From DASQFQ01 sp963722815 (GTDB lineage Bacteria > Actinomycetota > Thermoleophilia > Solirubrobacterales > Solirubrobacteraceae): a DNA stretch of 64,000 nt. Position numbers and translations under genes: made by a program. Location of the stretch: positions 186,001 to 250,000 of the forward strand of contig CAVROM010000009.1 in NCBI GenBank assembly GCA_963722815.1. Direction: 5' to 3'. This document shows positions 51,398 to 59,860 of this stretch, in pieces (the stretch's first letter is position 1; each line of letters starts with the position of its first letter). The notes under the pieces were generated by a model, which saw nothing but the letters and a program-made list of their open reading frames with translations, was not told where the DNA came from and did not search any database.

Positions 51398-52199
51398 GCG
51401 GCTGATCCAGCACAAGAAGGAGGCGTACTGGTTCTACCGCTTCCTCTCGACGGGTTACGACCGCTGGGTCAATCCGCTGTTCTGGACGCCGGCCATGCGG
51501 TCGGACGCCCTGCGGGGCGCGCAGCTCGACGAGCGGACGCTGGAAGTCCTTGACGCTGGTGCGGGTACGGGCTTCACGACCGAGGGGATCGTCGAGGCGG
51601 TCGAGCCCGACCGCGTGACGATGCTCGACCAGAGCCCGCACCAGCTGGCGCGGGCGCAGCGCAAGCCGGGTCTGGCGCGCGTGCGCAAGCTCCAGGGCGA
51701 CGCCGAGGCGCTGCCGTTCGAGACCGACCGCTTCGACCGCTACGTCTCGGCGGGCTCGATCGAGTACTGGCCGGCGCCCGAGCGCGGGATCGCGGAGGCC
51801 TACCGGGTGCTGAAGCCCGGCGGCGTGGCGCTGGTGGCCGGGCCGGTGCCGCCGGGCGACCGGGTGCTGCGCTGGCTGGCGGAGCTGTGGATGCTGTTCC
51901 CGACCGAGGCGCAGTACCGCGAGTGGTTCGAGCGCGCCGGGTTCGAGGACATCTCCGTGACCGCGGTGGCGCCCGGCTGGTACCGCGACCCGCGCTCGCA
52001 GTACGCGGTCGCCGTGAGCGGGCGCAAGCCGGCGGCGGGGGAGTCGCCGCTCGCGCGCTCCGAGACGCTCGAGGACGTCGAGGCGCCGATGGACTGGCTG
52101 CGCCGTCTCACCTTCGCCGGGCGCTTCGTGCTCGGCTCGCTGGCGGGCTTCGTGTTCGTGCCGGTCGGCGCCGTGCTGGCGCTGCGGCGGCGGCGATGA
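51396..52199 (+). CDS. MPBQ/MSBQ-type methyltransferase (plant VTE3-like)
   Basis: 267 aa from ATG 51396 (or 51387). The N-terminus LIQHKKEAYWFYRFLSTGYD is the distinctive opening of plant 2-methyl-6-phytylbenzoquinol methyltransferases. SAM motif VLDAGAGTGFTTEGIVEAV, then MLDQSPHQLARA, GDAEALPFETDRFDRYVSAG and SIEYWPAPERGIAEAYRVLK, all nearly as in VTE3. A C-terminal membrane anchor (FVLGSLAGFVFVPVGAVLAL) is also present, as in the plant enzyme. It would methylate a prenylated benzoquinol. The stop overlaps the prenyltransferase start (ATGA). Confidence 0.85.
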   Translation: MRLIQHKKEAYWFYRFLSTGYDRWVNPLFWTPAMRSDALRGAQLDERTLEVLDAGAGTGFTTEGIVEAVEPDRVTMLDQSPHQLARAQRKPGLARVRKLQGDAEALPFETDRFDRYVSAGSIEYWPAPERGIAEAYRVLKPGGVALVAGPVPPGDRVLRWLAELWMLFPTEAQYREWFERAGFEDISVTAVAPGWYRDPRSQYAVAVSGRKPAAGESPLARSETLEDVEAPMDWLRRLTFAGRFVLGSLAGFVFVPVGAVLALRRRR

Positions 52200-53134
52200 C
52201 CGGCCGCGCGGTCGCGCTCCCGGCGGCCCGGCCGCTCGGCGCGCTGTGGCGCTTCTCGCGCCCGCACACGATCATCGGCACGACGGTCAGCATCGTCGCG
52301 CTCTATCTGATCGCGGTCTCCACGCTGCCGGGGCTGGCGCTCGACGGCGGGCTGTTCGACCTGTTCTGGACGCTGGTCGCGGGCCTCGCGGTCAACGTCT
52401 ACATCGTCGGCATCAACCAGCTCGAGGACGTCGAGATCGATCGCGTCAACAAGCCGTTCCTGCCGCTGGCGGCGGGCGAGATGACGACGGAGACCGGGCG
52501 CGCGATCGTGGCGACGTCGGCGGCGCTCGCCCTGCTGCTGGCGATCACGCAGGGCACGCTCGAGACGGTGGCGGTGGTGGTCGGGCTGGCGGTGGGGACG
52601 GCCTACTCGCTGCCGCCGCTGCGGCTCAAGCGCTTCGCGGTGGCGGCGTCCCTGTGCATCTCGGGCGTGCGCTCGGTGGTCGTCAACCTCGGCGTCTACG
52701 CGCACTTCTCGCTCGCGCTGGGACCGGACGGGACGGTCTCGATCCCCGCCGCGGTGTGGGCGCTGACGGTGGTGGTCCTCCCGTTCTCGTTCGCGATCGC
52801 GATCCTCAAGGACGTCCCCGACGCCGAGGGCGACCGGCGCTTCCGGATCATGACCTTCACCGTGCGGGTCGGCGGGGCGAAGGTGCTGCGGGCGGGGCTC
52901 GCGGTGCTGGCGCTCGCCTACGTCGGGATGGCGGTGCTGGGGCCGCTGTTGATCCCCGAGGCCAACCCGTGGGTGCTGGCGGGCGGGCATCTGGCGGCCC
53001 TGGCGGTGCTGCTGGGCTGGGCCCGGGGCGCGGACCCGGACGACCCCGCGGTCTTCACGCGCTTCTACATGCGCGTGTGGAAGCTGTTCTTCCTCGAGTA
53101 CGCGCTCGTCGCAGTCGCCTGCCTCGCGGGCTAG
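52196..53134 (+). CDS. Homogentisate phytyltransferase-like UbiA prenyltransferase (VTE2 family)
   Basis: 312 aa, about nine membrane helices. WRFSRPHTIIGTTVSI opens the protein exactly as in homogentisate prenyltransferases. First Asp motif NQLEDVEIDRVNKPFLPLAA, second FAIAILKDVPDAEGDRRF; YSLPPLRLKRFAVAASLCI lies between. It would join a phytyl or geranylgeranyl diphosphate to homogentisate with decarboxylation at the membrane. Start overlaps the methyltransferase stop by four bases. The TAG at 53132-53134 lies in the first of two tandem hairpin repeats. Donor chain cannot be told from sequence. Confidence 0.85.
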   Translation: MTGRAVALPAARPLGALWRFSRPHTIIGTTVSIVALYLIAVSTLPGLALDGGLFDLFWTLVAGLAVNVYIVGINQLEDVEIDRVNKPFLPLAAGEMTTETGRAIVATSAALALLLAITQGTLETVAVVVGLAVGTAYSLPPLRLKRFAVAASLCISGVRSVVVNLGVYAHFSLALGPDGTVSIPAAVWALTVVVLPFSFAIAILKDVPDAEGDRRFRIMTFTVRVGGAKVLRAGLAVLALAYVGMAVLGPLLIPEANPWVLAGGHLAALAVLLGWARGADPDDPAVFTRFYMRVWKLFFLEYALVAVACLAG

Positions 53135-53208
53135 GCGCCAAGCCAGGCAGCTTGCTGCCTAGCGGGGGGCTAGGCGCCAAGCCAGGCACCTTGGTGCCTA
53201 GCGGGGGC
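53131..53208. repeat. Tandem hairpin repeats, copies B and C
   Basis: Two direct copies of a 39-base unit, CTAGGCGCCAAGCCAGGC and following, at 53131-53169 and 53170-53208. Copy B has hairpin AGGCAGC-TT-GCTGCCT; copy C has AGGCACC-TT-GGTGCCT, a paired G-C to C-G change that keeps the stem. They fill the gap between the convergent prenyltransferase and PRC-barrel genes, and both stop codons lie in the repeat ends. Likely bidirectional terminator. Confidence 0.8.
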
Positions 53209-53209
53209 G

Positions 53210-53958
53210 CTAGCTCCTACGGCGCCACGCGAGCACGGCGATCAGGCTCGCGATCGCGCCGGCGAGCGCGACCGGGATCGCGATGCGGAGCTTCGAGCCT
53301 CGCGATTCCTCGACCTCGTTGCGGAAGCCGCCCTCGGGCGGGAGCACGTCCGGCTTGCGCGGGGGCAGGGGGAGGGCGTGGCGTCGCTGAGGTTGCGCGG
53401 GGCCATGGAGTCCGCCGCGGGCTTCGGCTCCTCCTCCGCCGCCGCCTTCGGCTCTTCCTCGGCCTTCGGCTCTCCCTCGGCCTTCGGCGCTTCGGCCGCA
53501 ATGGGCTGCGGCGGCGCCTCCGCCGCGGGCTCCTCCTCCGCGGGGGCAGCCACCGGCGCGCCGATGTACTTCCGTAGCCGCGGCCGCTCCTCCGTCGTCG
53601 CGCCCTCGGGCAGCACCGACGAGGACTCCGCCTGCGAGTACTCCAGCCCGTAATGCTCGTACAGGCGCTTCTCCTCTCCCACGCTCAGCGTCTCGCCGGC
53701 CTCGGGCCGCGGTGCGGCCTGGACGCGCTCGGCGTCGTGGTCGACGCGGATCGAGCGCTCCTCGACGGTCGCGCCGGCGAGCGGGACGAAGGCGGCGCCG
53801 TCGTCGAGCGTGACGAGCACCCACTCGGGGGTACCTGTCGCCTCGTCGAGGAAGATCTGGTCGACCGCGCCGAGGCGGTCGCCGCTGGGCGCGAGCACGT
53901 CACGGCCCGCCCAGGCTTCGAAGTCTTGAAAGTCGCTCTGCGTCGGGAGATCGGCCAC
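53210..53958 (-). CDS. PRC-barrel protein with low-complexity linker and membrane anchor (frameshifted near 53370)
   Basis: About 248 aa from GTG 53958. The PRC-barrel (about 10-80) reads WAGRDVLAPSGDRLGAVDQIF then GTPEWVLVTLDDGAAFVPLAGA. A linker rich in Ala/Glu/Pro/Lys follows (EAPKAEGEPKAEEEPKAAAE). After the break, LRIAIPVALAGAIASLIAVL is a C-terminal membrane anchor followed by WRRRS. PRC-barrels often bind RNA-processing or photosynthetic partners; here it is unassigned. Its stop is inside the tandem repeats. Confidence 0.75.
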
Positions 53959-54091
53959 GACCCGTGAACTACCCGCATGTGGCCGCTCGAATCCACGCCA
54001 GCAGGCCGGATTCGGGTCGATCGCGTGCAAGTGGGGTCAAGAGCCGACCCGGCGCCGAGTAAGCCGCGCGCGATCGGGTATCGCTGAGGTG

Positions 54092-54481
54092 ATGGACGAA
54101 GTGGAGCTCAGCTACCAGCCCGCCCCGACCGCTGCCACCCAGGCACGGACCGAGGTCACCGAGCGACTCGCCTCGCGCCTCGGTGCGAGCACGCTCGAGG
54201 ATGTGCGGCTGCTCGTGACCGAGCTCATAACGAACGCGTTGCGTCATGGCAAATTGACGCCGGGCGACCGCGTCTCGGTCAAGGCGTCCATCGACGACGG
54301 GGTCGTCCGCATCGAGGTGCGCGACCCGGGCAATAACGGCGATGTCGCGCTCCGGGAGCCAGGTTCGCGCGGTGGCGGCTATGGCCTCTACCTCGTCGAG
54401 CGGCTCGCGAAGCGCTGGGGCGTCGACCGGCGCGACGGCACCGTCGTCTGGTGCGAGCTCACGCCGGCGGCCGGTCGCTAG
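54092..54481 (+). CDS. RsbW-like anti-sigma kinase (HATPase domain)
   Basis: 129 aa, single GHKL ATPase domain: LLVTELITNALRHG (N-box), VRIEVRDPGNN (G1), and GGYGLYLVERLAKRWG (G2). Such proteins phosphorylate STAS antagonists or bind sigma factors. TATCGC (54079-54084) is seven bases before the ATG. The STAS gene follows about 170 bases later, forming the usual partner-switch pair. The cognate sigma factor is not adjacent. Confidence 0.8.
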   Translation: MDEVELSYQPAPTAATQARTEVTERLASRLGASTLEDVRLLVTELITNALRHGKLTPGDRVSVKASIDDGVVRIEVRDPGNNGDVALREPGSRGGGYGLYLVERLAKRWGVDRRDGTVVWCELTPAAGR

Positions 54482-54652
54482 ACTGCGCGCCCGGCGAGCC
54501 CGGTCGGCTGTTGACAAGCCTTCGGGGAACGCCTCACAATTCCGGAGGACGGACCCGGGGGAGACCAGCCCGCCGCGGACGGACGATCGGGGTACACACG
54601 CTTGCCGATAGCGCTCGAGTGCGAGCCGCGATCCCACCGAATTGACCATGCT

Positions 54653-55009
54653 GTGACCACTCGCGACGAATCGAACCCCACGGCAGGGGAGTTCGAACCC
54701 TTCCGCATCGACGTCGAGCCGGAGCGCGAGTCCGTGCGCGTCGCGCCGGTCGGCGAGCTCGACATCGCGACCGTGGGGAAGCTGCGGGCCGAGGTCGAGC
54801 GTCTGCGCGAGGCCGGCTTCACCGGCCTGGTGCTCGACCTGCGCGGCGTGCGCTTCCTCGACTCGACCGGGCTCCGGCTCGTCCTCGAGCTCGACGCCGC
54901 CGCCCGCGAGGCCTCTCAGGAGCTGACGATCATCCGCGGCTCCGCGGTGGTCCAGCGCATCTTCGAGGTCACGCAGGTCTCCGAGCGGCTGAAGTTCGTC
55001 GACCGGTAG
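54653..55009 (+). CDS. STAS-domain anti-sigma factor antagonist
   Basis: About 118 aa. GELDIATVGKLRAEVERLREAGFTGLVLDL (two segments) and RFLDSTGLRLVLELD with the phosphorylatable Ser of the DSTGL motif. In the partner-switch it frees a sigma factor when unphosphorylated. A TTG at 54602 gives a longer frame, but a probable -10 box TACACA at 54594-54599 would place the transcript start after it, so GTG 54653 is preferred. Confidence 0.8.
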   Translation: MTTRDESNPTAGEFEPFRIDVEPERESVRVAPVGELDIATVGKLRAEVERLREAGFTGLVLDLRGVRFLDSTGLRLVLELDAAAREASQELTIIRGSAVVQRIFEVTQVSERLKFVDR

Positions 55010-55073
55010 CCGCGGCGTTGCCGCAGGTGCGGGCGGTACCGTGGACCGCGCACGTCAACGATCCGGGAGACCG

Positions 55074-55547
55074 ATGACGCGAAGAATCGAAGCCGGGCCG
55101 GTACTGGTGGGCGTGGGGGCGCTGCTGCTGCTGGTGAGCGTGTTCCTTGACTGGTACGACCCGAATGTGACCGCCTGGGAGGCGTTCGAGGTGCTCGACC
55201 TGCTGATGGTCGTGCTCTCGCTCGCCGCGATCGTGGCCGTCGTCGGCACCTTCGCGCCCTCCGCCGCCGTGATCGACCGCCGCACGCTGCCGCTGACCGT
55301 GGCGGCGCTCGCCGTGATCGTGGCCTCGCAGATCCTCGACCCGCCGCCGGGTGTAATCGGCGACCCCACCACCGGGGCCTGGCTCGCTCTGGGTGCCGTG
55401 ATCGCCATGGCCGTCGGAGCGGTGCTGACCGTCGGCCGTGTGTCGTTCGCGCTGACCGTCGAGGGCCGCGACACCCGCCGCCACGTCTCGGCCGTCGACG
55501 CCCGCACCGACCAGACGACCACCGAGGGCCCCGCAGTCCGGCCCTGA
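55074..55547 (+). CDS. Four-helix membrane protein, unknown
   Basis: 157 aa. Four hydrophobic segments (about 8-25, 40-60, 70-90, 105-125): PVLVGVGALLLLVSVFLDWY, FEVLDLLMVVLSLAAIVAVV, TLPLTVAALAVIVASQIL, and GAWLALGAVIAMAVGAVL. The short loop after helix 1 has FLDWYDPNVTAWEAFEV. GGGAGA lies before the ATG. It precedes the coiled-coil gene by a 3-base gap; the pair may act together. No family recognised. Confidence 0.7.
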   Translation: MTRRIEAGPVLVGVGALLLLVSVFLDWYDPNVTAWEAFEVLDLLMVVLSLAAIVAVVGTFAPSAAVIDRRTLPLTVAALAVIVASQILDPPPGVIGDPTTGAWLALGAVIAMAVGAVLTVGRVSFALTVEGRDTRRHVSAVDARTDQTTTEGPAVRP

Positions 55548-55550
55548 GCC

Positions 55551-56820
55551 ATGTCTGCCGACGAGAGCAGCACGTCCTTCGAGCTCGCGCGCTTCGAGTG
55601 GGCCGACCCGACCCGGCTCGAGGTCGAGGGGACGTGGAACGGCGTCAGCCGCCTCCGGGCACGCGCGACGCTCGTGATCGAGGTCGACGGCCGCCGCCGG
55701 CGGCTGAGGGCGCTCCCCGGAGACACCGGGACGGCCGAGCAGTGGTCGGCGGCCTTCGGCTGGGACGGCGACGACATCCCTCGCCTGGAGGGAGCCGAGC
55801 TCGAGGTCGGCCGCGGCATCGTCGTCGACCTTCCGCGCCCCCGCAGCTCCAAGGCCCGCGCCCAGCTCCCCAACGAGCCGATCCCGGCCACCACCCGCGA
55901 CGATAAGGACGCCGGCCCCGGCCGCGCGGAGGCCGAGCGCATCATCGCCGCGCTCGACTCCGCCCGCGCGGAGGCGGAGGAGGCGCGCGAGACGCTGGCG
56001 CGGGTGCGGGCGGAGCGCGACGAGTTCCGCGCCGGCACCGCCGACCTCGACGCCCTCCGGGCGGAGCGGGACGACCTCCGAGCACGCGCGGAGGAGGCCG
56101 ACGCGCTGCGCGCCGAGGTGGAGGCGCTCCGGGCAGCGCGCGGCGGAGGCCGACGAGCTCCGCGGGCGGGCGGAGGAGGCCGACTCCCTCCGGGCCGAGC
56201 GGGAGGAGCTCCTGCGGCGGGCGGAGGATGCGGACGAGCTCCGCTCCGAGCAGGAGGGACTCCGGTCGGAGTACCAGGATCTCCTCGACGAGCGCGACAC
56301 GCTGCGCGATCAACTGAACGAGGCGGCGGCGGAGGCGATCGCTCCGGACCTCACTCGGCTGCGGGCCGAGCTCGAGAACGTCGAGCGCGAGCGCAACGAG
56401 CTGCGCGCGCAGCTGGACTCGACGTCGCAGCGGCTCGAGGAGAGCACGCAGGCGATGTCGGCGCTCACCGAGCTCGACGGCGAGCCGCCGCGGCGCCTCG
56501 ACCGTCCCCGCCGCCCCGCCGAGCGGACCGCGAAGCGCGCTCCCGTGCCCGAGCCCTCCGTCGGCCTCGCCGACAAGGTCAGCGACTGGGTCGGCTCGAT
56601 CACCGGCGCGCGTGACGGGGATCAGGGCTCGAAGAACGGCGAGCGCCACGCCGCCACGCCCACCGCGGTCGCCCCGCGCACGGCGGTCGCCCCGCGCACG
56701 GCGGCCGCCCGGCGCACCGCGGCGCGGACCGCGCCCCGCCGCAGCCGCGAGTCGCCGTCGTGGTTGCTCCGCGTCGCCGCGCTCCTCCTGCTGGCGTTCC
56801 TGCTGGTCACGTCGTCGTGA
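55551..56820 (+). CDS. Coiled-coil protein with C-terminal membrane anchor (frameshifted near 56141)
   Basis: About 422 aa. N-terminal beta domain (FELARFEWADPTRLEVEGTW, ATLVIEVDGRRRRLRALP). Then a long heptad region of Arg/Glu/Asp/Leu repeats (LDALRAERDDLRARAEEADA and onward), a disordered Pro/Arg/Ala stretch with tandem TAVAPR units, and one membrane helix at the end (WLLRVAALLLLAFLLVTSS). An extra base near 56141 breaks the coil. It is likely anchored inside the membrane with the coil in the cytoplasm. Function unknown. Confidence 0.65.
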
Positions 56821-56847
56821 TCCTGTCCAGCATTCTCTGAGACGCGC

Positions 56848-57510
56848 TCAGCTCGCCGGCTGGAACCGCACGGTCACCTGCTCGAAGCCGAGCCCGCGCA
56901 TCATCCCCTCGAGCATGTGCCGGGTGTTCTCCTGCGCCCGCTTGCGCAGCTCCGGGTCGGCCTTCGCCGCGTCCGACAGCTTCCGCGTCGCGAGCTCGTA
57001 CAAGGGCTGCTCGTCGCCCGGGTTGTCCGAGAACACGTCCTCGACGCGGTTGGTGATCCCGCGGTCGCGGTCGTAGACCCGGGAGCGCGAGGGGTCGAGC
57101 CGGGCCTCGGTCAGCGTCGCCGCCGGCAGCGTGATCGTCACCGCCTTGCGGTCGTCGGACACCTTCACCGCGCCGGCGTCCTTCGAGAGCCCCGAGAAGT
57201 CGACCGCCGCATCGACCGTCCCCGCCGCCACGAACAGCGTCCGCTCACCGCGGATGAATGACGGCAGGAGCTTGTCGTCCTGCTCGACGTCGACGACGAC
57301 CTGCATGTTCGCGCTCGCCGCCCGGTACTGCGACAGATCCTCGAGCGACTTCAGCAGCACCGGCCCGCTGCGGTCCTTGGTCTCCGAGCCGAACGGGTTG
57401 AGCGACCCGACCGCCGCGATCAGCGCGACGATCAGCAACGCCACCGCCGCGAGCGCGGCGACGACGAGGAGCACTCCGCGGGTCGAGCGGGAAGCCACGG
57501 CGCGGCTCAA
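56848..57510 (-). CDS. DUF4230 family protein
   Basis: 220 aa. N-terminal membrane helix (VLLVVAALAAVALLIVALIAAVG), then the DUF4230 body: LLKSLEDLSQYRAASANMQVVVDVE, LFVAAGTVDAAVDFSGL, and VTITLPAATLTEARLDPS. The C-terminus has DAAKADPELRKRAQENTRHML. Outside-facing protein of unknown function. TTG 57510 overlaps the stop of the upstream gene (TTGA), GTG 57498 is the alternative. Confidence 0.75.
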   Translation of the reverse strand: MSRAVASRSTRGVLLVVAALAAVALLIVALIAAVGSLNPFGSETKDRSGPVLLKSLEDLSQYRAASANMQVVVDVEQDDKLLPSFIRGERTLFVAAGTVDAAVDFSGLSKDAGAVKVSDDRKAVTITLPAATLTEARLDPSRSRVYDRDRGITNRVEDVFSDNPGDEQPLYELATRKLSDAAKADPELRKRAQENTRHMLEGMMRGLGFEQVTVRFQPAS

Positions 57511-57902
57511 GGTAGCGTCAGCGCGACCGGCAGCAACGCCACCGCCACGACGGTGCTGAGCGCCAGCCCACTCGCCGCCTGGCGGGCCGAGAACCCGTAG
57601 AGGCGCGAGAACGACAGCGTCGCCATCGGGAACGGCCCGAGCACGAGCACCCACCGCGGCGGAGGGATCGCCAGCCCGGCCAGTGCGCGGCCAGCCAGCA
57701 CGCCCGGAACGAACGTCAGGTGCAGCGCCAGCGCCTTCCCCGCGATCCCCAGCTCCAGCCGCCGCAGCCAGCGCCCGCCCGGCCACGCCAGACCGAGCAG
57801 CGCGGCGCTCGAGGCGGCCAGCACCGTCTTCGCCCGCTGCGGGATCGGCGCCCGCCGCCGCAGCAGCCGGACGCCGAGCGCGATCCGCGGCTGCGTGAGC
57901 AT
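57507..57902 (-). CDS. Small membrane protein, unknown
   Basis: 131 aa. Basic N-terminus (RIALGVRLLRRRAPIPQRAK), then three or four hydrophobic segments (LAASSAALLGLAWPGG, LALHLTFVPGVLAGRALAGL, LVLGPFPMATLSFSRLYGF, GLALSTVVAVALLPVAL). No recognisable motif. ATG 57902 lies just after repeat copy D. Overlaps the DUF4230 gene start. Confidence 0.55.
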   Translation of the reverse strand: MLTQPRIALGVRLLRRRAPIPQRAKTVLAASSAALLGLAWPGGRWLRRLELGIAGKALALHLTFVPGVLAGRALAGLAIPPPRWVLVLGPFPMATLSFSRLYGFSARQAASGLALSTVVAVALLPVALTLP

Positions 57903-57906
57903 GTCG

Positions 57907-57938
57907 TAAGGCAGCAAGCTGCCTGGCTTGGCGCCTAA
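57907..57938. repeat. GCCAAGCCAGGCAGC hairpin repeat, copy D
   Basis: AGGCAGC-AA-GCTGCCT (57909-57924) with the conserved CTGGCTTGGCGCCTAA arm. It fills the gap between the stop of the 57941 gene and the ATG at 57902, in the same orientation class as copy A. If it forms in RNA it would lie in the leader of the next gene. Confidence 0.7.
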
Positions 57939-57940
57939 CC

Positions 57941-58363
57941 TCAGGCGCGAAGCGCGAAGCGCCGGGCGACCACCGCGGTGAGCCACTCCCACGCGAGCAC
58001 CGCGGGCACCCCGACCACCCACGCGGTGCCCTCATGGTCGCGCAGCACGAGCCACGCGAACGCGACGAACGCCGCGCAGAAGATCACGCACGAGACGACC
58101 GCGACGCCGAACGCGCGCCAGAAGCCGGGCCGGCGCTCCGGCGGCGCGATCATGAAGAGGGCCGCCGCGCCGGTCATCACGCCGAGCGCGCCGAGCGCCC
58201 ATGGCAGCGCTGCCGTGAGCGCCTTCCAGTCAGAGCGCGGTGGCTTGTCGCAGTAGTCCTCGCAATAGCCGTAGAACACGAACACGATCACCGCGATCAT
58301 CAGCAGCGCGCCGCCCACCAGCGACACGAGCACCGCGAAGAACGGCCCGATCCGCCGCTCCAT
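57941..58363 (-). CDS. Membrane protein with CxxxC motif, unknown
   Basis: 140 aa. Four hydrophobic segments: FFAVLVSLVGGALLMIAVIVF, WALGALGVMTGAAALFMIA, FGVAVVSCVIFCAAFVAFAW, and VVGVPAVLAWEWLTAVVA. Loop YGYCEDYCDKPPRSDW has a Cys pair facing outside. ATG 58363 overlaps the gluQ stop by one base (TGATG). No family recognised. Confidence 0.6.
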   Translation of the reverse strand: MERRIGPFFAVLVSLVGGALLMIAVIVFVFYGYCEDYCDKPPRSDWKALTAALPWALGALGVMTGAAALFMIAPPERRPGFWRAFGVAVVSCVIFCAAFVAFAWLVLRDHEGTAWVVGVPAVLAWEWLTAVVARRFALRA

Positions 58364-59250
58364 CACACGCCGGTGAAGACCGTCGGCTCCCGCGGCAGGC
58401 GCGCCGGATCGAACGCCTCCAGCATCTCGGCGGCGGTCGAAGCCCGCTCGAACCCGAGCGACCGAGCCATCCACCGCACTGCCGCGGCTGCGTCCGACCT
58501 CGCGCAGCGTCACCGACCCGTGGCGCTTCGCCAGCCGCGCCCCGTCGCGCCCCAGCACGAGCGGCACGTGCGCCCACGACGGCTCGGGCAGCCCGAGCAG
58601 CCGCGTCAGCAGGACCTGCCGCGGCGTCGAGTCGAGCAGGTCCGCGCCGCGCACGACCTCGCCGATGCCCTGGGCCGCATCGTCGACCATGACCGCCAGG
58701 TTGTACGCCGCCGCGCCGTCGTTCCGTCGCACGACGAAGTCATCGACCGCCATCTCGTGACGCCCGAGCAGGCGGTCCGAGACCTGGACCTTTTCGGCGT
58801 CGGCCCGCAGCCGCAGCGCCGGCGGCCGCCCGCCCGCCCGCTTGCGCCGCCGCTCGCCGTCCGTCAGCCGCAGGCACGTGCCCGGGTAGTGGCCCTCGGG
58901 CAGCGGCCCGTGGGGAGCGGAGGACGCCGCGCGGATCTCCGCCCGCGTGCAGAAGCACTCGTACACGCGGTCCTCGGCCCGCAGCCGCGCGATCGCGGCC
59001 TCGTACAGCCTCGGCCCGCGCCGACTGCCACACCGACCTCGCCGTCCCAGTCGAGCCCGATCGCGGCCAGGTCCTCGAGCTGCTCGCGCGCCGAGTCCAT
59101 CCGCACCCGCCCCGGGTCGAGGTCCTCCATCCGCACCAGGAACCGCGCGCCCGCCGAGCGCGCGAACAGCCACGCCAGCAGCGCCGTGCGCAGGTTGCCG
59201 AGGTGCAGCGTCCCCGTCGGGCTCGGTGCGAAGCGCCCGTCAGCCGCCAA
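58363..59250 (-). CDS. gluQ: Glutamyl-Q tRNA(Asp) synthetase GluQRS (frameshifted)
   Basis: About 295 aa. HIGH motif RFAPSPTGTLHLGNLRTALL, zinc-site Cys in VYECFCTRAEI and HYPGTC, KMSKS-like loop LAKRHGSVTL. It lacks the anticodon domain of full GluRS and ends soon after the catalytic core, as expected for the enzyme that glutamylates queuosine in tRNA-Asp. Frame breaks near 59035 and 58482; the corrected end reads RWMARSLGFERAS to TVFTGV and a TGA at 58363. TTG 59250 lies inside the rmlC end. Confidence 0.8.
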
Positions 59251-59800
59251 AGGTGAAGGGCAGCTCGTCGGCGATCTCGGCCAGCCGCGGGGCGTCGCGG
59301 TCGCGCTCGCTGTAGAGGAGCTCGACCGCCCGCGGCCACTCGATCCCGACGTCAGGATCGGCGAACGAGATCCCGCTCTCGGTGGCCGCGTCGTAGTAGT
59401 TGGTGCACTTGTAGACGAAGTCGGCCTCGTCCGAGAGCACGCAGAAGCCGTGCCCGAAGCCGACCGGGATCCACAGCTGGCGCCCGTGGACGTCGTCGAG
59501 CTCGAACGACTCCCACTCCCCGAACGTCGGCGAGCCGCGCCGCAGGTCGACCGCGACGTCGAGCACGCGCCCGCGCGCGACCCGCACGAGCTTGCCCTGG
59601 CCGGGGTGGGTCTGGAAGTGGATGCCGCGCAGCGTGCCGCGCCGCGACCGCGATTGGTTGTCCTGGACGAAGGCGGTCGGCACACCGTGCCGCGCCCATG
59701 CGTCCTGGCGATAGGTCTCGAGGAAGAAGCCGCGCTCGTCGCCGTGCACGGTGGGCGCGAGCAGGACGAGCCCGTCGAGCCGGGTGGGGAGGCGTTCCAT
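59240..59800 (-). CDS. rmlC: dTDP-4-dehydrorhamnose 3,5-epimerase
   Basis: 186 aa. RmlC cupin: TVHGDERGFFLETYRQDAW, FVQDNQSRSRRGTLRGIHFQ (with the catalytic His), VAVDLRRGSPTFGEWESFEL, and VGFGHGFCVLSDEADFVYKC with Tyr nearby. It converts dTDP-4-keto-6-deoxyglucose toward dTDP-rhamnose. The other rml genes are not here. It is followed with overlap by gluQ. Confidence 0.9.
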   Translation of the reverse strand: MERLPTRLDGLVLLAPTVHGDERGFFLETYRQDAWARHGVPTAFVQDNQSRSRRGTLRGIHFQTHPGQGKLVRVARGRVLDVAVDLRRGSPTFGEWESFELDDVHGRQLWIPVGFGHGFCVLSDEADFVYKCTNYYDAATESGISFADPDVGIEWPRAVELLYSERDRDAPRLAEIADELPFTFGG

Positions 59801-59860
59801 GACCGCGCTCAGGTTACGAGGGAGGAGTCCGAGCGCACGGCGTCGAATCGGGGGTCGCAC

